From Musa acuminata AAA Group (lineage: Eukaryota > Streptophyta > Magnoliopsida > Zingiberales > Musaceae), in NCBI RefSeq assembly GCF_036884655.1, contig NC_088354.1, positions 17,108,501-17,172,500 of the forward strand: a stretch of 64,000 nt of DNA. Direction: 5' to 3'. The number at the start of each line of letters is the position of its first letter. Positions within the stretch are counted from its first letter, which is position 1. Position numbers and translations under genes: made by a program. Positions 1 through 12,935 of this stretch are shown here, piece by piece. A model generated the notes under the pieces. That model did not search any database. It was not told the origin of the DNA and saw only the letters and a program-made list of their open reading frames with translations.

Positions 1-252
1 GATAAATTACTCAAAGTAAAATGTAAATTCCAATGGTTCATTGGAAGAGAAGACTTTTGAAAACCATTTTTGACTAAATTCCATAAATCAGATTCAACGA
101 AATTAAGAAAACTCTTATTCGAGTTTAATATGTGTAGTCCGTCCCATTAAACAAGGGAGGACGAATGAGAGAGTGACCCTCTTGAAAGTCAAAAAGAGCC
201 ATTTCTCTTAGGTGTTAAACCAACTAAGAAATCATGAAGCTCTGATACTAAT
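1..252 (-). mobile_element. SIRE-like Copia element, gag start and leader (runs off left edge)
   Basis: Read on the minus strand this is the tRNA-primer site (complement of 239-250, one mismatch to TGGTATCAGAGC), a short leader and the first codons of a gag gene. It matches the same region of the copies at 43773-43998, 48231-48456 and 63662-63734. The gag start here has no early stop, unlike two of those copies. The rest of the element lies to the left of the window. Confidence 0.75.
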
Positions 253-1859
253 TGTTAGGAACTGGGTCGGTACTAAGAGGGGGAGTGAATTAGTGTAGCG
301 GATAAAAACGTCGGTTTCAAAAAATCTTTCGTACGATAAAACCCGAACTCGAAAATGCTTAACTTGAAACATGTGTTTGTAAATGTATTGAAGGCAGTAA
401 GCTATTAAAGAGGTTTGTAGTAAAGATAAATTGTTCAAAGTAAAATGCAAACCAAATTTTAGAGTGGTTCGGTCATCGTGACCTACATCCACTTCGCCAA
501 TTCCTCTTTTGTCGAGGCCACTGACATCTATTATCGATCTTCCTTTAATAGGCAAAGATCAACCTCTTTATTAAACCTCTCTTCTCCTTTTCATAGGTTT
601 AGGAGTCAATCTTTACAAGCACTCACTCTTCTCTTATAGAATTCTAACACTTAGACTAGAGGAGGATTCTCACAAGAGATTTCTACGGTGTTTTTCTACT
701 TTTAAACTCTCTGTGCTTATGTGTTTTAACTAAGGATGAGAGGGGCATTTATAAGCTTCAAGTTGATTCAAACTTGGAGCCTAAAAACATATCATCCTAG
801 GTTTCCCGGGCACGGGCGGTACCACCGCTTGCGCTAGGTGGTACCACCGCTAGTATGAGTCTGGCACTGACATTGCACTAGGCGGTACCACCACCTGGGA
901 TGCTTTGTTGGGCTGTACCACCACCCAGACTAGTGGTACCACCGTTTGGCACCCTGCCAGGGGTGGTACAACCGTCCAGATTGATGGTACCACCACCTGA
1001 CATACTCTTGAAGATTGTGCCATGACGATGTCACTTCTTAGGGCATTGTTTGGGCCTCTCATTAGGCCCAACACAGTCTTTACATAGGCCTAGCTGGCCC
1101 CTAACTGGGTTGGCCCAAATCCAAACCCAATTACGTGCTAACTATGATTCCTAAGACATTTGCTAAGCTAAATAAGTCCCTATGTCTTGGTTTCTTCCAG
1201 CGATCTTTCGGCGAACTTCCGACAATCTCTCGGCAATGTTCCGGTGGACTCCCGGTAAGCTCCTGGACTTTACGATGATCTTCTTGGTGAGTTCTGACGA
1301 GCTTCTCTGGCAAGCTCTGAGACTTCTCGGCTGGTTCCATCAGAACTTTTGACGAATGTCTGGACTTCCGACGAACTCTCGAACTCCCAACGAAATCGCG
1401 TCGTTGACTCCGGAACTTCATTTTGCTTCATGCCTTGCTATTGTAGTTAATCCTATACATGTAAAATACACTTCGATCTAGACAATTAATACTAAGCATT
1501 AATCATGTTATCCGGCATGTCATTGGTCCCTCGATGCTTCGTCCGATTCTTCGGCGCATCGTCCTCTCTTGTGGCCTATTATCCAATCGGCCAGTTGACT
1601 CTGTAACTCTGATATCCTTAGCGCAATATCTACTCTTCTTGGCCCAATGCCCGAATCCATGGCCCGAAGCCTTCTGTCGATACGTTGACCGATCCACCGG
1701 TCCAACATCTAATCTTCTGACATGTTTTCCCTCGGCATAACATGATTCTTCCTGTTTTAATTGTCTCATCCTGATTGAAGCATCCTGCATCACTCAAAAT
1801 GTAAATTAAATCATAAACACTTATCAATTGGTTTCATCATCAAAATCCGATATTCAACA
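253..1859 (-). repeat. 5' LTR of minus-strand SIRE-like element
   Basis: The segment starts TGTTAGG directly after the primer site and ends ATTCAACA, the canonical TG...CA pattern, and is about 1.6 kb long. It aligns along its length with the LTRs at 48457-49825 and (other strand) 51344-52956. Between about 815 and 1000 it carries a cluster of degenerate GGCGGT-N3-ACCGCC inverted repeats. The flank on the right is the interior of another element's LTR, so this element inserted into family A. Confidence 0.8.
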
Positions 1860-3007
1860 AACACAACCGGTCATCGGGAGTGGTAGTCAACCTTACGAGG
1901 GTTATTGAGTATCAATAGAGGATCATCCGCTCTCGGTGTCATGAGAAGAATATCCTATATATTCTTTCTCAAACAAATCCTTGGCTAGTGTCATTCAGAT
2001 TAAGAGAGAAAGAGTTCTCTAGGAGAATCTGATAAGAGCGAGACTTGAGTAGAAAACGTATGGGCCTGACAGCACCATATCTAGTATACAGTCTCTGAGG
2101 TATTAGATGGATGAAGGATTATAGATGTATAATAACTGAGGATAGATAGATCTAATGGATTGGATTTCCTATATCATTTGAGGACTATGACGCAATGGCC
2201 TAGTATATCTGCAATCGATGAGTCAAGTGAATTATTATGGAGATAATAATTCACTGAACCAGAAGGAATTCTAACAGGTATGACTCATAGCCAGCTTGAT
2301 ATTAGGCTTATAGGATCACACATATATGATAGGTGTTGTGATGAGTAGAGGTTCGATTATGAGATATTTATTGGAGCCCCTATCTTATTGGATATCCAAT
2401 AAGTTCCTGAATTATTAGATCCTATGGATGAGATCCAATAAGAGCCAATGAGAAATTATTGGGTAGACACCCACTAATCTAATAGGTATGGGTAGTTGGA
2501 TGGAGATCCAGTACCCAATATGACAGGATCCATTAGGGTTATGTTGATAGAGGGCCTCTATAAATAGGAGGAACTAAAGGGCCATGGGCTAGGTTCTTTT
2601 GGCGGTCACCTCCTATTCTCCTCTCCCTCTCTGCCTCAACCTATAGTCTCTATTTGGGGCATATAGACAGCAAGAAGGGGTAGCCCCTTCTTGATTTTGT
2701 GATGCACGCTGTGAGGAGAATTGTGCAACAATTTAAGGAGCATCTTCGTAGTCCCTACCATTTGGATCACCACTAGAGAGGAGAATATTTGACCTCCTCC
2801 ATCTTCTCCCATAGATTTATAGGAATTCAAGGATATACAATCTCCCTAAGTAATACAATCTCCCTTATACGTATAGTTTTTTAATTTTATGGATTTTTAC
2901 ATGCCAATCTTTGCAGAACGATAAAACCTTATTTTCTATGAAAAATTCTGGGATTTTATTTTCTATTCTTCTGCTGCACATGTGATATCACCCCAAATTT
3001 TCTTATA
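1860..3007 (+). repeat. Family A Copia 5' LTR, 3' part only
   Basis: The sequence aligns with the last three quarters of the LTR at 54047-55535. It is interrupted on the left by the SIRE-like insertion at 253-1859, so its first part should lie beyond that element, outside the window. It ends immediately before a primer-binding site. Many substitutions relative to the right-hand copy make it an old insertion. Confidence 0.75.
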
Positions 3008-4162
3008 GTGGTATCAAAGCTAGATTACTCATGTAAAATATTGGCTTTTAAACTATGTGTGTACATGTGATGTGTATATGTGATATGTGATGTGGATGGA
3101 TGATCATGGACCTTATGATGTGTGTGTACATGTGATGTGATTATTATTATTATTACGGCCTGTGAGCCTCCAATTATTTCTCATTTATTATTGGGAATAC
3201 ATACCTGTGATTAAGTTATAATTACATGAGGAGGCGCAGCGGGGGCATGGAGGCGATAGCAGGATCCATGAGGCCAAGACCGACGATCGTGACCCATGGA
3301 TCTAGATGCACCGCGATGCCGATGGAACTGACGAGGACAAGATTGATGATTATAGGGCATGGAGATGCATCAATACACACATAGGTCGTGATATGATTGA
3401 TTGGACCCACTAGCTCGGGCCTAATCATATTAGGCTATGGTTTATAATCATCTGGTATGACTGTTCATGTGATGTGTGGTTGCTTATACACATACTAGAT
3501 ATGTATATATTTGCATTCGATATAGATATATATTAAATATGTGTGTGTGACACATCATAGGAGACCGAATCAAAAATCTCCTAACTTGATAATATTAAGT
3601 CGGTAAACATAAGATAATTAGATTGACCCATGTATAGCCTTCCATCGTTATAGAAAAAAAATTAATTTTCGATGTAGGTTGAGTTGGTCGAGTCCCTTGA
3701 GACTCATCTATATCGCGATTCGATATTTACCTATGATATAGAGATGTCACCGGTGACTTGAGGACGTGGTATGCTTAGTCGAGTCCCTCGAGAGCATATC
3801 ATCGAATCAGACTCATTCTGTAATAATGGTGATGACTTAACCGAACATCATAGTAGGTCATGTCCCTTAAGGCTATAGTGGTTCAAAGGTCGAACAGGAT
3901 GGGAATCACGAGTTATGATTGGCAAGAGTTGCTACCTTTTCGGGCTTAGCATAATTGGACGAGTCTCTCGAGGTTACGTTGAGACGCTGATTGGATCCTG
4001 ATCCCCACTAGAGATCCGCTGAAGATCTTCGATTCACATACCAGAGGGAGTTGTGTGTTTTACGAAAAATAGTGAGAGTAGATGAAGATAAAAGATTATA
4101 TTTTAGTTATTTACTTTTTGTAATGTTTGCATGTTATTTTGCTACATGTTTATTTTCAGAAC
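3008..4162 (+). mobile_element. Family A Copia leader with primer-binding site
   Basis: TGGTATCAAAGC at 3009-3020 is a one-mismatch initiator tRNA-Met primer site. The leader aligns with 56041-57015 and keeps decayed versions of the GGTCGAGTCCCTCGAG repeats, for example at 3686-3701 and 3777-3792. It lacks the GC-rich block present in the right-hand copy at 55600-56040 and has a GT/TG-rich stretch there instead. Confidence 0.7.
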
Positions 4163-5707
4163 ATGTTGCTTTCAAATCTCTTACGTGACATACTTGATGT
4201 CAATCACCTCATTGGTCCAAATTACACGAATTTGCTATACAATTTGATAATCATTCTCATGGTAGGAAAAATCGTGTATGTCCTTGATATAGTATTGCCT
4301 ATGCCCGAGGAAGGGGCAAGCGAGGATGAGATTGCTCACTACATAAATTACATAGATGACTCCACTCTTGCTCAGTGTTACATGTTGGGCTCTATGACTC
4401 CTGCATTACAGAGACAACATGAAAAGATGGATGTCAGATCTATTCACCTACATGTCTATAAATTATTTGAGGAATAGGGAAGGACTCAACAATATGAGAT
4501 ATCCAAGAGTCTCTTCTGTGCTAGGATAACTAAGGGGACACCGGTTCAGAACCATATCCTAAAGATAATTGAGTGGATAGAGAAACTTACAGGTCCAAGA
4601 ATGGTCCTAGAGGATAACCTATGTGTGGATCTTATGCTTCAATCCTTACTAGATTCTTTTTTTCAGTTCATAATGAATTTTAATATGAACAAACTTGAGG
4701 TGACTCTCCTTGAGTTCCTCAATATATTAAAGGAGGTAGAGAGTACTATCAAGAAAGAGAAGACAGTTCTCTATATTAGTGAGACTAGAAAAAAAAAAAG
4801 GCATTTAAGAAGGGCAAGAGCAAGGGCAGACTAGGTAAAGCAAAGGTTGCTAAGAATAACCTGTTGAAGGACAAAGGCTAGTATTTCTACTATGGCAAAT
4901 ATGAGCACTAAAAGAGGAACTACAAAGAGTACCTTGTAGAGAAGGCAAAACAGAAGCTTGGAGAAGCTTCAAGTACATTCATGATCAGTCTACATTTGTT
5001 AGATCTTTATGATAACATATTAGATACCGACAGTACTTATCACATTTGCAATTTATTGTAGATTCTAGTAAGGCCTAAGAGATTGGTGAGAGGTGAGATA
5101 GACCTCAAGATGGGCAATGGAGCAAAAATTACTATAATGGCTGTTAGCGAGGTCACCCTACATCTACCTGGTGGAGCTATTATTGCATTGGACGCATGCT
5201 ATTTTGTTCCTTCTATTATCAAAAATATTATTTTTATTTCATGTTTGACAGTTAGTGGATATAAATTAGTTTTTAAGAATAATAGTTATTCAATATTATT
5301 AAATGATAAGATCATCACGAGAGGAACATTACATAATGGTTTGTTTATACTAGACACTACTCCACATATTGTGAATGTAAGTGTGTCTAAGAGAAAACGA
5401 GATGAGGTGAATAGTGTATACCTATGACATTGTAGGTTAGGTCATATCCATGGAAGAAAGATTCAAAATTTACTAAAGGAATGATATCTAGATCTATTCG
5501 ACTATGAGTCATATGCAACTTGTGAGTCTTACCTTCATGGAAAATTGACTAACTCTCTATTTAGTGGAATTGAAGAGAGAGCTACTTAGTTGTTGGAACT
5601 CATACATAGTGATGTATGTGGTCCCATGTCAACTCATGACATAGGTGATTACTCCTACTTCATTACTTTCACTAACGATTTCTCTAGGTACGAACATGTG
5701 TACTTGA
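4163..5707 (+). pseudogene. Family A Copia gag-protease-integrase, decayed
   Basis: Gag begins at 4163 and is open to a stop near 4476; its protein resembles that at 57016. Further stops and shifts follow. The zinc-knuckle region near 4880-4930 has lost cysteines, and the protease active-site motif reads DTDS instead of DTGS (around 5025). A protease/pre-integrase segment is open at 5083-5427. The zinc-binding part of integrase follows with stops, and similarity ends near 5708, where it joins gypsy sequence. No reverse transcriptase remains. This is a dead, truncated copy. Confidence 0.8.
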
Positions 5708-6375
5708 ACATCCAGAAGAGAGCCTTGAACATGAAGAAGAAGATGCAGAAGAAGAGCCACAATTGACCGAAGTTATGGTACATGCACTAGCCGGCTACTC
5801 AAACCCGCAAACGATGAAAGTTGGAGGTCTTCTCAAACAACAACCGATCACTATTCTCATCAACACGGGCAGTATTAATAACTTTCTAAATAGTAAGGTT
5901 GCTATCTGGATGGCTTTACCTATTAAGAATTGCAGCAGGTTTGACGTTATGGTCGTCGACGGATAGATTTTGAAGTATGATCGTAGGTGCCCACGAGTGC
6001 AATTATTGCTGCAGGACCAAGAGATAATTGCATATTTCTTCCTCCGCCCTCTTGATGATCATGAGGCCATGCTCAGAATTAAATGGTTGATGACATTAGG
6101 TGATGTTTCTTAGAATTTTATACAACTAATTATGAAATTTTACAGTAACGAGAAACAGGTGATACTGCACGGGAAACGTGGGGGCGACGTAATGATGATT
6201 TGCACATAACAAATGGAGAAGGTTTTGTATAAAGCATGCAGCGGCTTTTTGGTACAACTTGAGCAGCAAACTGAGAGCTAATAGAATTTGAAGATCCAAA
6301 CCTACTTCCTTTGCTTGCTGAATTTTCAGATATATTTGACGAATCGTACAACCTATCTCTTACCATTGGCATGAT
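5708..6375 (+). pseudogene. Ty3/gypsy protease to early reverse transcriptase fragment
   Basis: The frame at 5763-5966 encodes a retropepsin-like stretch (ILINTGSINNFLNSKVA) resembling that of the gypsy element at 39290-39400; the active-site motif reads NTGS rather than DTGS. Beyond stop codons, translation around 6060-6375 shows the linker leading into a gypsy reverse transcriptase. The left end joins the family A integrase directly, and the right end meets unclassified sequence at about 6376. Confidence 0.65.
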
Positions 6376-6552
6376 CATTATATAATGATTCTTCTAAGCA
6401 AACCTCTAGCAAACACTCAGCCATATCATGGGACTCGTAAAATATTTTAAAGTACTGAACCACTCCACATGTCAATGACTTGTTCTTACCCTTTGAACTC
6501 TTCATTTCTCATTTCATAATGTTGAGTAGGGTTGCTATCATTGGTGGATCTT
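6376..6552. other. Short unclassified spacer between element fragments
   Basis: No recognisable coding or LTR signal is visible. It may be the truncated continuation of the family B element on the minus strand. Confidence 0.4.
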
Positions 6553-8730
6553 TTATTCAAAGAGTTTTAGCCCCATCAATTTTGATGTTGATCTTACAAC
6601 TTCTCTTATAAGAGGTTTGGTGAATGGATCATCTTCCACTTGTAAAACAAGAGGAATTGTTTTTGTTTTTTGTACACGAGTGCTTCTCCTTAATTTATGA
6701 TATTGCTCTCCAACCTCTTGTGAACTTGATTGATGTCCAATCAAAGGAATATTAGGTTGCTCACCAACCTTTTGAGATGTCTCCACTAGTGACTCTTCAC
6801 TAATTAGAGGATGAACATTATTACTTGAAGTCAATAAATGTTCAAAGAACTCCATGTCTCGAGAATCTATTATGATTTTATACTCCAAATTAAAAAATCT
6901 ATATGCTTTGCTATTTGAGTCATAGCCTATAAATACACATTTGATTCCTCTAGGTCCCAATTTTGTCCTTTGAGGATCATTATTCTTATAATATGCAAGA
7001 CACCCCTATACTTTAAAATAACCAATATTATGTTATCTTCCTTTCCATAACTCATATGGAGAGATCTTTTTTTTTTTTTAAAGGGAATTCTATTTAAGAT
7101 ATGACATGCAGCCAATAAAGCTTCTCCCCACAAATTATAAGATAATTTAGCATGCAACAACATAGCATCAATCATCTCTAGATAAGTTCTATTTTTTCTT
7201 TCTGCTAATCCATTATGCTTGGGTGTTCATTATGCCATGTTGTTCACAAAACAAGTTAAATTCATTAGGAAAGTATTCTCCTCCTCTATCACTTCTTAAA
7301 GATTTAATTTTCTTCCCCAATTGATTTTCAACTTCTGCTTTATATACCTTAAAAGCATTAAAAGCATCATTTTTATGTTTCAATAAGTACACATATGTGA
7401 ATCTAGACATATCATCTATAAAAGTAAAGTAATGAAATATCTATTACCTCCTCTCGTTAATATGTCATTTAATTCACATATATCAAAATGTATTAAGTCT
7501 AACAAATTAGTATATCTTTCAACACTTTTGAATGGTTTCTTCATCATCTTTGATTTAACACAAATTTCACATTTATTAAGATTATCAAAATGATAATTTA
7601 TTAAACTATACTTAACCATTCTTCTAATGGTGCTAGTTCTAATATGTGTTAATCTATCATGTCATAATGAATAAGAATCAACAATATAAATAGAAGCAAC
7701 ATCTTTATTAAATTTAGAATCATTGTCAACAATAGATAATTTGACTATTTGAATCTCTTACCCTTTTGTGACTTCTTTCTAAGTCTTGAAGAGTGCCTTA
7801 TCATAGTAAACATGGACGGTAGCACAAGTATCGTACCACTAACCAGAAACCTTAGCCAAATATGGCATTCACTTCGCTGACCATAACGATTATATTATCA
7901 TCTCCCTCAATGGAGTTGACTTTCGGTTTCTGGCCCTTTTTAAATCTGTAATCCCTAGCAAAATGACCAGGTTTTCCATAAACAAAACAACCTCCACTTT
8001 TTGGCTTCTTAAATTTTCTTTGATCCCTTTTGAGGCCAAAATGATTTTTCTTGTTTTGTTTGCCTTTGTTGGAATTCTTAGGCTGATTCACAACATTTGC
8101 TTTTATATTGCCAAAAGAGTTCTCATTCTTTTCTCTCATCCTCGATTCTTCCTCGATTTGAAGATATTTTTGAATTTGCTCCAAAGTGATATCCTTGGAG
8201 TCATGCAAAATCTTCTTCCTATACCCTTTCCAAGATAAAGGCAACTTGGCTATTATAGCCCCTACTTGAAAAGGTTCAGGAAGTTCGATTTTTTCAGCCT
8301 TCAATTGATTAACAATGACCTGCAACTCATGCAATTATGCCAAGATTGGCTTGTCATCCATAAACTTATAATCAAAATATTTAGAAATCAAAAATTTCTT
8401 TGTATCTTCCTCCTCGGCATGATACTTGAATTCCAAAGTATTCCAAATTGCTTTTGCAGATGGTTCCACCGTATAAAGATCATAAAGCCGATCCGAAAGA
8501 GCATTGAGAATGTGTCCTCTACACATGACTTCATCTTCGATTCTCTTCTTTTGTTCAGCCTTGACTTCATCAGTGTCATCATCGGTTGGATCAGGAATTG
8601 GTTGAAGATTTGGATCAAGCACATAGAAGATCTTCAATGCAGTCAACATGAATTTCATCTTGTCTTGCCAACGGGTAAAATTCGTTACATCAAAACGATC
8701 CAAACGAACAAAATCTTGATTCAATAATTT
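6553..8730 (-). pseudogene. Family B Copia gag-pol remnant, truncated before reverse transcriptase
   Basis: On the minus strand, gag occupies about 8730-7852, with a UBN2-like fold region followed by a broken zinc knuckle near 7960 (first CX2C lost). A protease trace follows with stops at about 7851-7780. Then come the GAG-pre-integrase and integrase core (7619-7213), with HIDT-type regions decayed but RSDRGGEY preserved, and the integrase C-terminal/linker part (7175-6553). Several frame breaks and stops separate these blocks. Reverse transcriptase and RNase H are absent. The lineage differs from both the SIRE-like and family A elements. Confidence 0.75.
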
Positions 8731-9380
8731 GATGATATTTGTGGCTGAATTTATATAAACTCACAAATATCGTTTTTAGATTGTTGAAAAAATACGACAA
8801 AGAAGAGGATAAAAACACTATGAAAACAAATAACAAACACAAGATCAAGAATACTTTAGGAAAGATATTTTGGCTTGAAACGTGTATAAACACTTTTCTA
8901 AAAATGATATTTTGCACCCTCTTCTCAATAAGATTGCTATGGGTTTGATGCAAATAGTTTTAGTGGATATGACAAGCCTTTAGAAGATCTGTATTGAGCA
9001 AACAATAAAAAATCTTCAAAGAGGAATTAGAGAATATCTAATTCAATCACTTGGAGAGTAAAGAAGAAGAATATGAAAAAGATGTCTTAATAATTTATCC
9101 TCAAATATCTATTTATAGATATTTTCTCAAAAGACACGACCTTTGAAAAATAACTACCAATATAACTATAAAAGAAAATACCTTTTCAAATAAATTTTTT
9201 GAAAAGAAATTCTTTTTTCTTTTTAATTTAAACAATTTATAACAGATCAACTATCTTGACTGCGCTAACGAAGTTCTCTTTGGAATGTTTGACTGTAGCA
9301 TTAGGAGTTAGAGCAAGCGTTAGTGAGATTTGTGCGCTAGTTCATAAATAAATGAAGTAAAGTAACAGAACAATAAGTTG
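8731..9380 (-). repeat. AT-rich flank, probable LTR/leader of family B
   Basis: The stretch lies directly upstream of the family B gag and is AT-rich, as its LTR would be. I could not find a clear primer site, TG/CA ends or a second LTR, so the boundaries and even the identity are uncertain. Confidence 0.35.
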
Positions 9381-10489
9381 TTATAAGTAAATAAGTAATG
9401 CTCTATTTTATTAATCAATTATATCATGTGCTTCTTATCTCAATGAAAGGTAGCTTCAAACTCGCCCTACTGCGTTGTTACTGCAGGAGAAGTCTCGTAT
9501 CCAAGTGGAACCGTCGAAAGAAATGGTGTCTCTGCCTTCGTATAGGCTGCCTCTACTCTCATCTTTGCGCTATTCCTAGGCGCTACTCTCTTCCAATCTG
9601 TAGTTGGGGGTGGTGCTACACTGAACTCCAATCTCAAGTAATAATTGAACTTCACGGCAATACCTCCGCTTCTCTATATATAGGATTCCAGTCAAGCACC
9701 CGAAGATCAATCAATTGAACTGCTTGGATTGGACCACGTTCAATTGACCACTTGACCATCTCTTACTGATCCCAAAGACTGGACTGACTCTTAAAGCGAC
9801 CTATACCATTTAAGCTACCTATACCTTGGGTGACAAACGACTTCTATAACAGAACAGGTGCACCTACATTCCACAAGTGCTTTCGCAAGAACAAGTGAGA
9901 AGTCAAGTTACCAACAAAAGAGGTCTGTCTTAATTAGTTCATCGAGCTAACAAACTCAAGCATAAGATCTGATGGCAGTACAGGATTCTTACCCAAACCC
10001 TGTTGCAAATGTAAATACGGAGCTTTCTTTTCGAACAGATACACATCATTTACAGCGGCTTCTGATCTCTCTCTTTCGTCGAAAGGAGCAGAATCAAGAT
10101 CTTCTACAGAATCAAGCACTAGTCCAGTGCTGGCGACTTCACGTTAGGATCTCTCACCATTGCTTATTATTATTAGACATATTTTCCATTATTGGAGTTG
10201 GTTAAGCCAAGCATGCAAAGTCAAAGGGAGAAGAACCTGCAGCAATAGGTAAAGAGCCAACAGTAGATCGAGAAGTAAGGAATTGAAGCTGTTAGATTAG
10301 AAACCAAATTAGAAGCGAGGGCCGTTAAGTTCAGACGTTAGATACTAAGTTACAAGATTGGTATGAAGATCCTCTCCTTAACTCGAAAACGAGAAATGAT
10401 GTAAATGGTTATTGATCTTCATATATACGAAGTAAGATTGGTAATAAAAGTTAGTGGGCTCAAGCGAATAGGAATCGAGAGAGGGCATA
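9381..10489. other. Possible organelle-derived (mitochondrial-like) insertion
   Basis: Base composition is balanced and abruptly different from the AT-rich flanks, and no retroelement protein is visible. The texture (short direct repeats, AAGAAAG-rich runs) resembles plant mitochondrial intergenic DNA. On the minus strand a 61-codon frame (9934-10119) and a 62-codon frame (9467-9655) are open, but I recognise neither. This rests on impression; a search against plant mitochondrial genomes would decide. Confidence 0.3.
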
Positions 10490-12110
10490 GGTTGAAAAAG
10501 ACCAAACCACTATAAATCAATTTATATTCTTTCTCTTGCGTATGATTTTTTTATCTTGCTTACTTATTTTCATTTACCTTGAAACTTTTACTCACGTTCA
10601 ACACTTGATTAATCATATTTTTGAAACATGTTATTTTATCAATCAGGTTTTTAAATCAATTAAAATTACTATAGTACTAATTCATCACCTCTAGAGTCAT
10701 TAAGATCATAATAATTGATATTAATACAAAATTCTTTCAATTGAATTTACACCCAAGAGAGATCTAATAACTTTTTCAAGTAATCAAGAGAGTCACTCCA
10801 TCATATATCCTCATATGTTTGATGAGATGGATGACACCTATTAAAAAACTAGAATGAGGATTTTATTATTTTTTATGAATTATGATTTATTGAATATCAT
10901 TAAGGTTGATTTTGAAAAAAAAAATTAAACTGATAAATGAATATAATAATTAAAAAAAATATTTTTTTAAATACTAAAACTATGAATGTTTTATTTTGTA
11001 CTATGTATAAAAATGAATTGAACCGAGTTTCTACTTGTAACATTATATATGATATATGACATACACTTGAAGTTATTTAGAAAGGCATAAGTAGAATAAA
11101 AAAAATCTAAGATTAATATTTTGATTCATCATTATAAATTATTTAAAATGAATCCATTTTTATTGACATATATATCTACTTTACAAATATTGTAAATAGA
11201 TTGAAAACACTTGACAAATGTTACACTAACATTGAACTAATGAATAAGATTTAAAGTCGCTTGCAAAGAATTGAGAACTAAAGGTAATTACAATCTAAAA
11301 AGCCAACAATTTGAGCAATCTTCCTCTTGAAATACTTATAGAATCACTAATAACTTATACCATGATTTACGAGACACGTAAAGATGAAAAAAATTTATCC
11401 AAAAAAAAAGAACATTGCCTCGAGGGCTATAAAGAAAAACTCAAATCAAAATAGTTCAAAGACTAAAAAGTATACCTTCTCATAAGGAAATTCAAAAGTT
11501 CATGAAGAAAAATAAGTTATCTTAAACAAGAAATGAGACGGACAAAAATCGATTTAAAAAAAGACATAATGACATATTATTAATATAAAAAAAAGAGATA
11601 TTTCAAAAGTAAATATCCTTAGTTCAGAAGGAAGATCACATTCATAAAGAAGAGCAGACATTAAGTGGATCGAAGATGAAAGAACAAACCACCAAAAAAG
11701 AAGTGACAAATTATTCCCTCGTAACTTTTGACGATGAGGTAACAAATTCTCCCGAAATCTATTTATCACATCATGAGCTAGTTGAGAACTTAAAAAAGAT
11801 TAATAAAAAATACAATTCATTGAAAAAGGATCATACTTTACTAATGAATTTGATATACTAAAAAATACTCAGGGCAAATATATATTTTACATTAAATATG
11901 AAAATTTAGAATCATCTCATCTTGAACTTAAGAAGTTATTTCAAAAATCAATAGATTTGCATATTTTTAAAAATATAAAAAAGATTTATTTATTATTAAT
12001 AAAATTTAAAAATTACTTGAAAGATTCAATAGCATGCAAATCTTCAGGTGCGACTAAGTCTTTAAACAATTCATCTGGTACCGACCTATAAAAAAAAAAT
12101 ACTATGTGAG
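10490..12110 (+). pseudogene. Old SIRE-like LTR end and gag remnant
   Basis: From about 10490 the text 'accaaaccactataaat' resembles the R/U5 part of the SIRE-like LTRs (compare 50180-50215). Translation from about 10790 gives scattered but collinear matches to SIRE-like gag: the YWKTRMR region near 10840, the MNVLFC...KNELNRVST region at 10984-11045, and the acidic coiled-coil part near 11676-11861, which is still open for 61 codons. Heavy AT-biased decay makes this the oldest SIRE-like relic in the window. Confidence 0.65.
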
Positions 12111-12935
12111 GTTTCTGATGTGATCCCGGTTACTAAAATAGTATTTGACTTTGATTATTATTGTTTGATAGATTTCTTTTATAATTGATTTAACTAGAAA
12201 AAATATTTGAGAGAGAATGTTTCTTGGATATTTGATATTGAGTAAATATAAATATGGTTGGATTATTGATTGAAGACTCCAATCTCTTTGTGCTGACTAG
12301 GTGCCATGAAGGTAAATATTTTGCCAATCAAACACTAAAAAGGAGATTCAATCAAAAACCTTATAATTAATAGACAAAGTTTTTATCAATTAAATTAATT
12401 GATACCTTAAAAAATTTATAAGATGAGGCATAAAGTTCTTAACTTTTGTTATTTTTTATTTGAAAAAGTTACTGCAATCCAAAAGTGGTTGGATTTTATA
12501 GTCCCATCGATCATGTATGATGTCAACGAAACTCCCACGAGTGCTCGTGCTCTTCAGCAGCACTAAAGTAACGCGAAGGTGAGTAAATGGCATCGTAACA
12601 TTAGCAACAGCTCATCGTAGTACGACAAAGGCTACTGAAGCCTTCATGTGCGTTCGCCATAACGTGGCAAACTGTTGAAGCCAACTTGATTCCATGACAC
12701 CCACAAGCACCAAACAGTGACAGTATATATAACACATCCTGTTACCCACCCTACACAAAATTTGCTTCGCTTGATGATGGCTTTTCTCCTCACGGTTCTT
12801 CATTTATATATAACCTGAGAGGAAAGCTATCCATCAAAATGATTACAGGGCTGTTGCTTGCTTCACTTCTCTGCTACTTGCAGTTGCTTGGCTTAGGGAG
12901 AGGTGTGTCTGAGGCACTATTGATAGTGTATTGAT
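12111..12935. other. Intergenic, 3' flank of the CBS/PB1 gene
   Basis: No supported gene. The part nearest 12935 should contain the 3' untranslated region and polyadenylation signals of the minus-strand CBS/PB1 gene. Short open frames here are not conserved-looking. Confidence 0.5.

Noticed and set aside
1534..1827. Overlapping frames on both strands at the end of the first LTR
   Set aside because: They lie inside a non-coding LTR; similar ones appear at the same LTR position in other copies only where stops happen to be absent.
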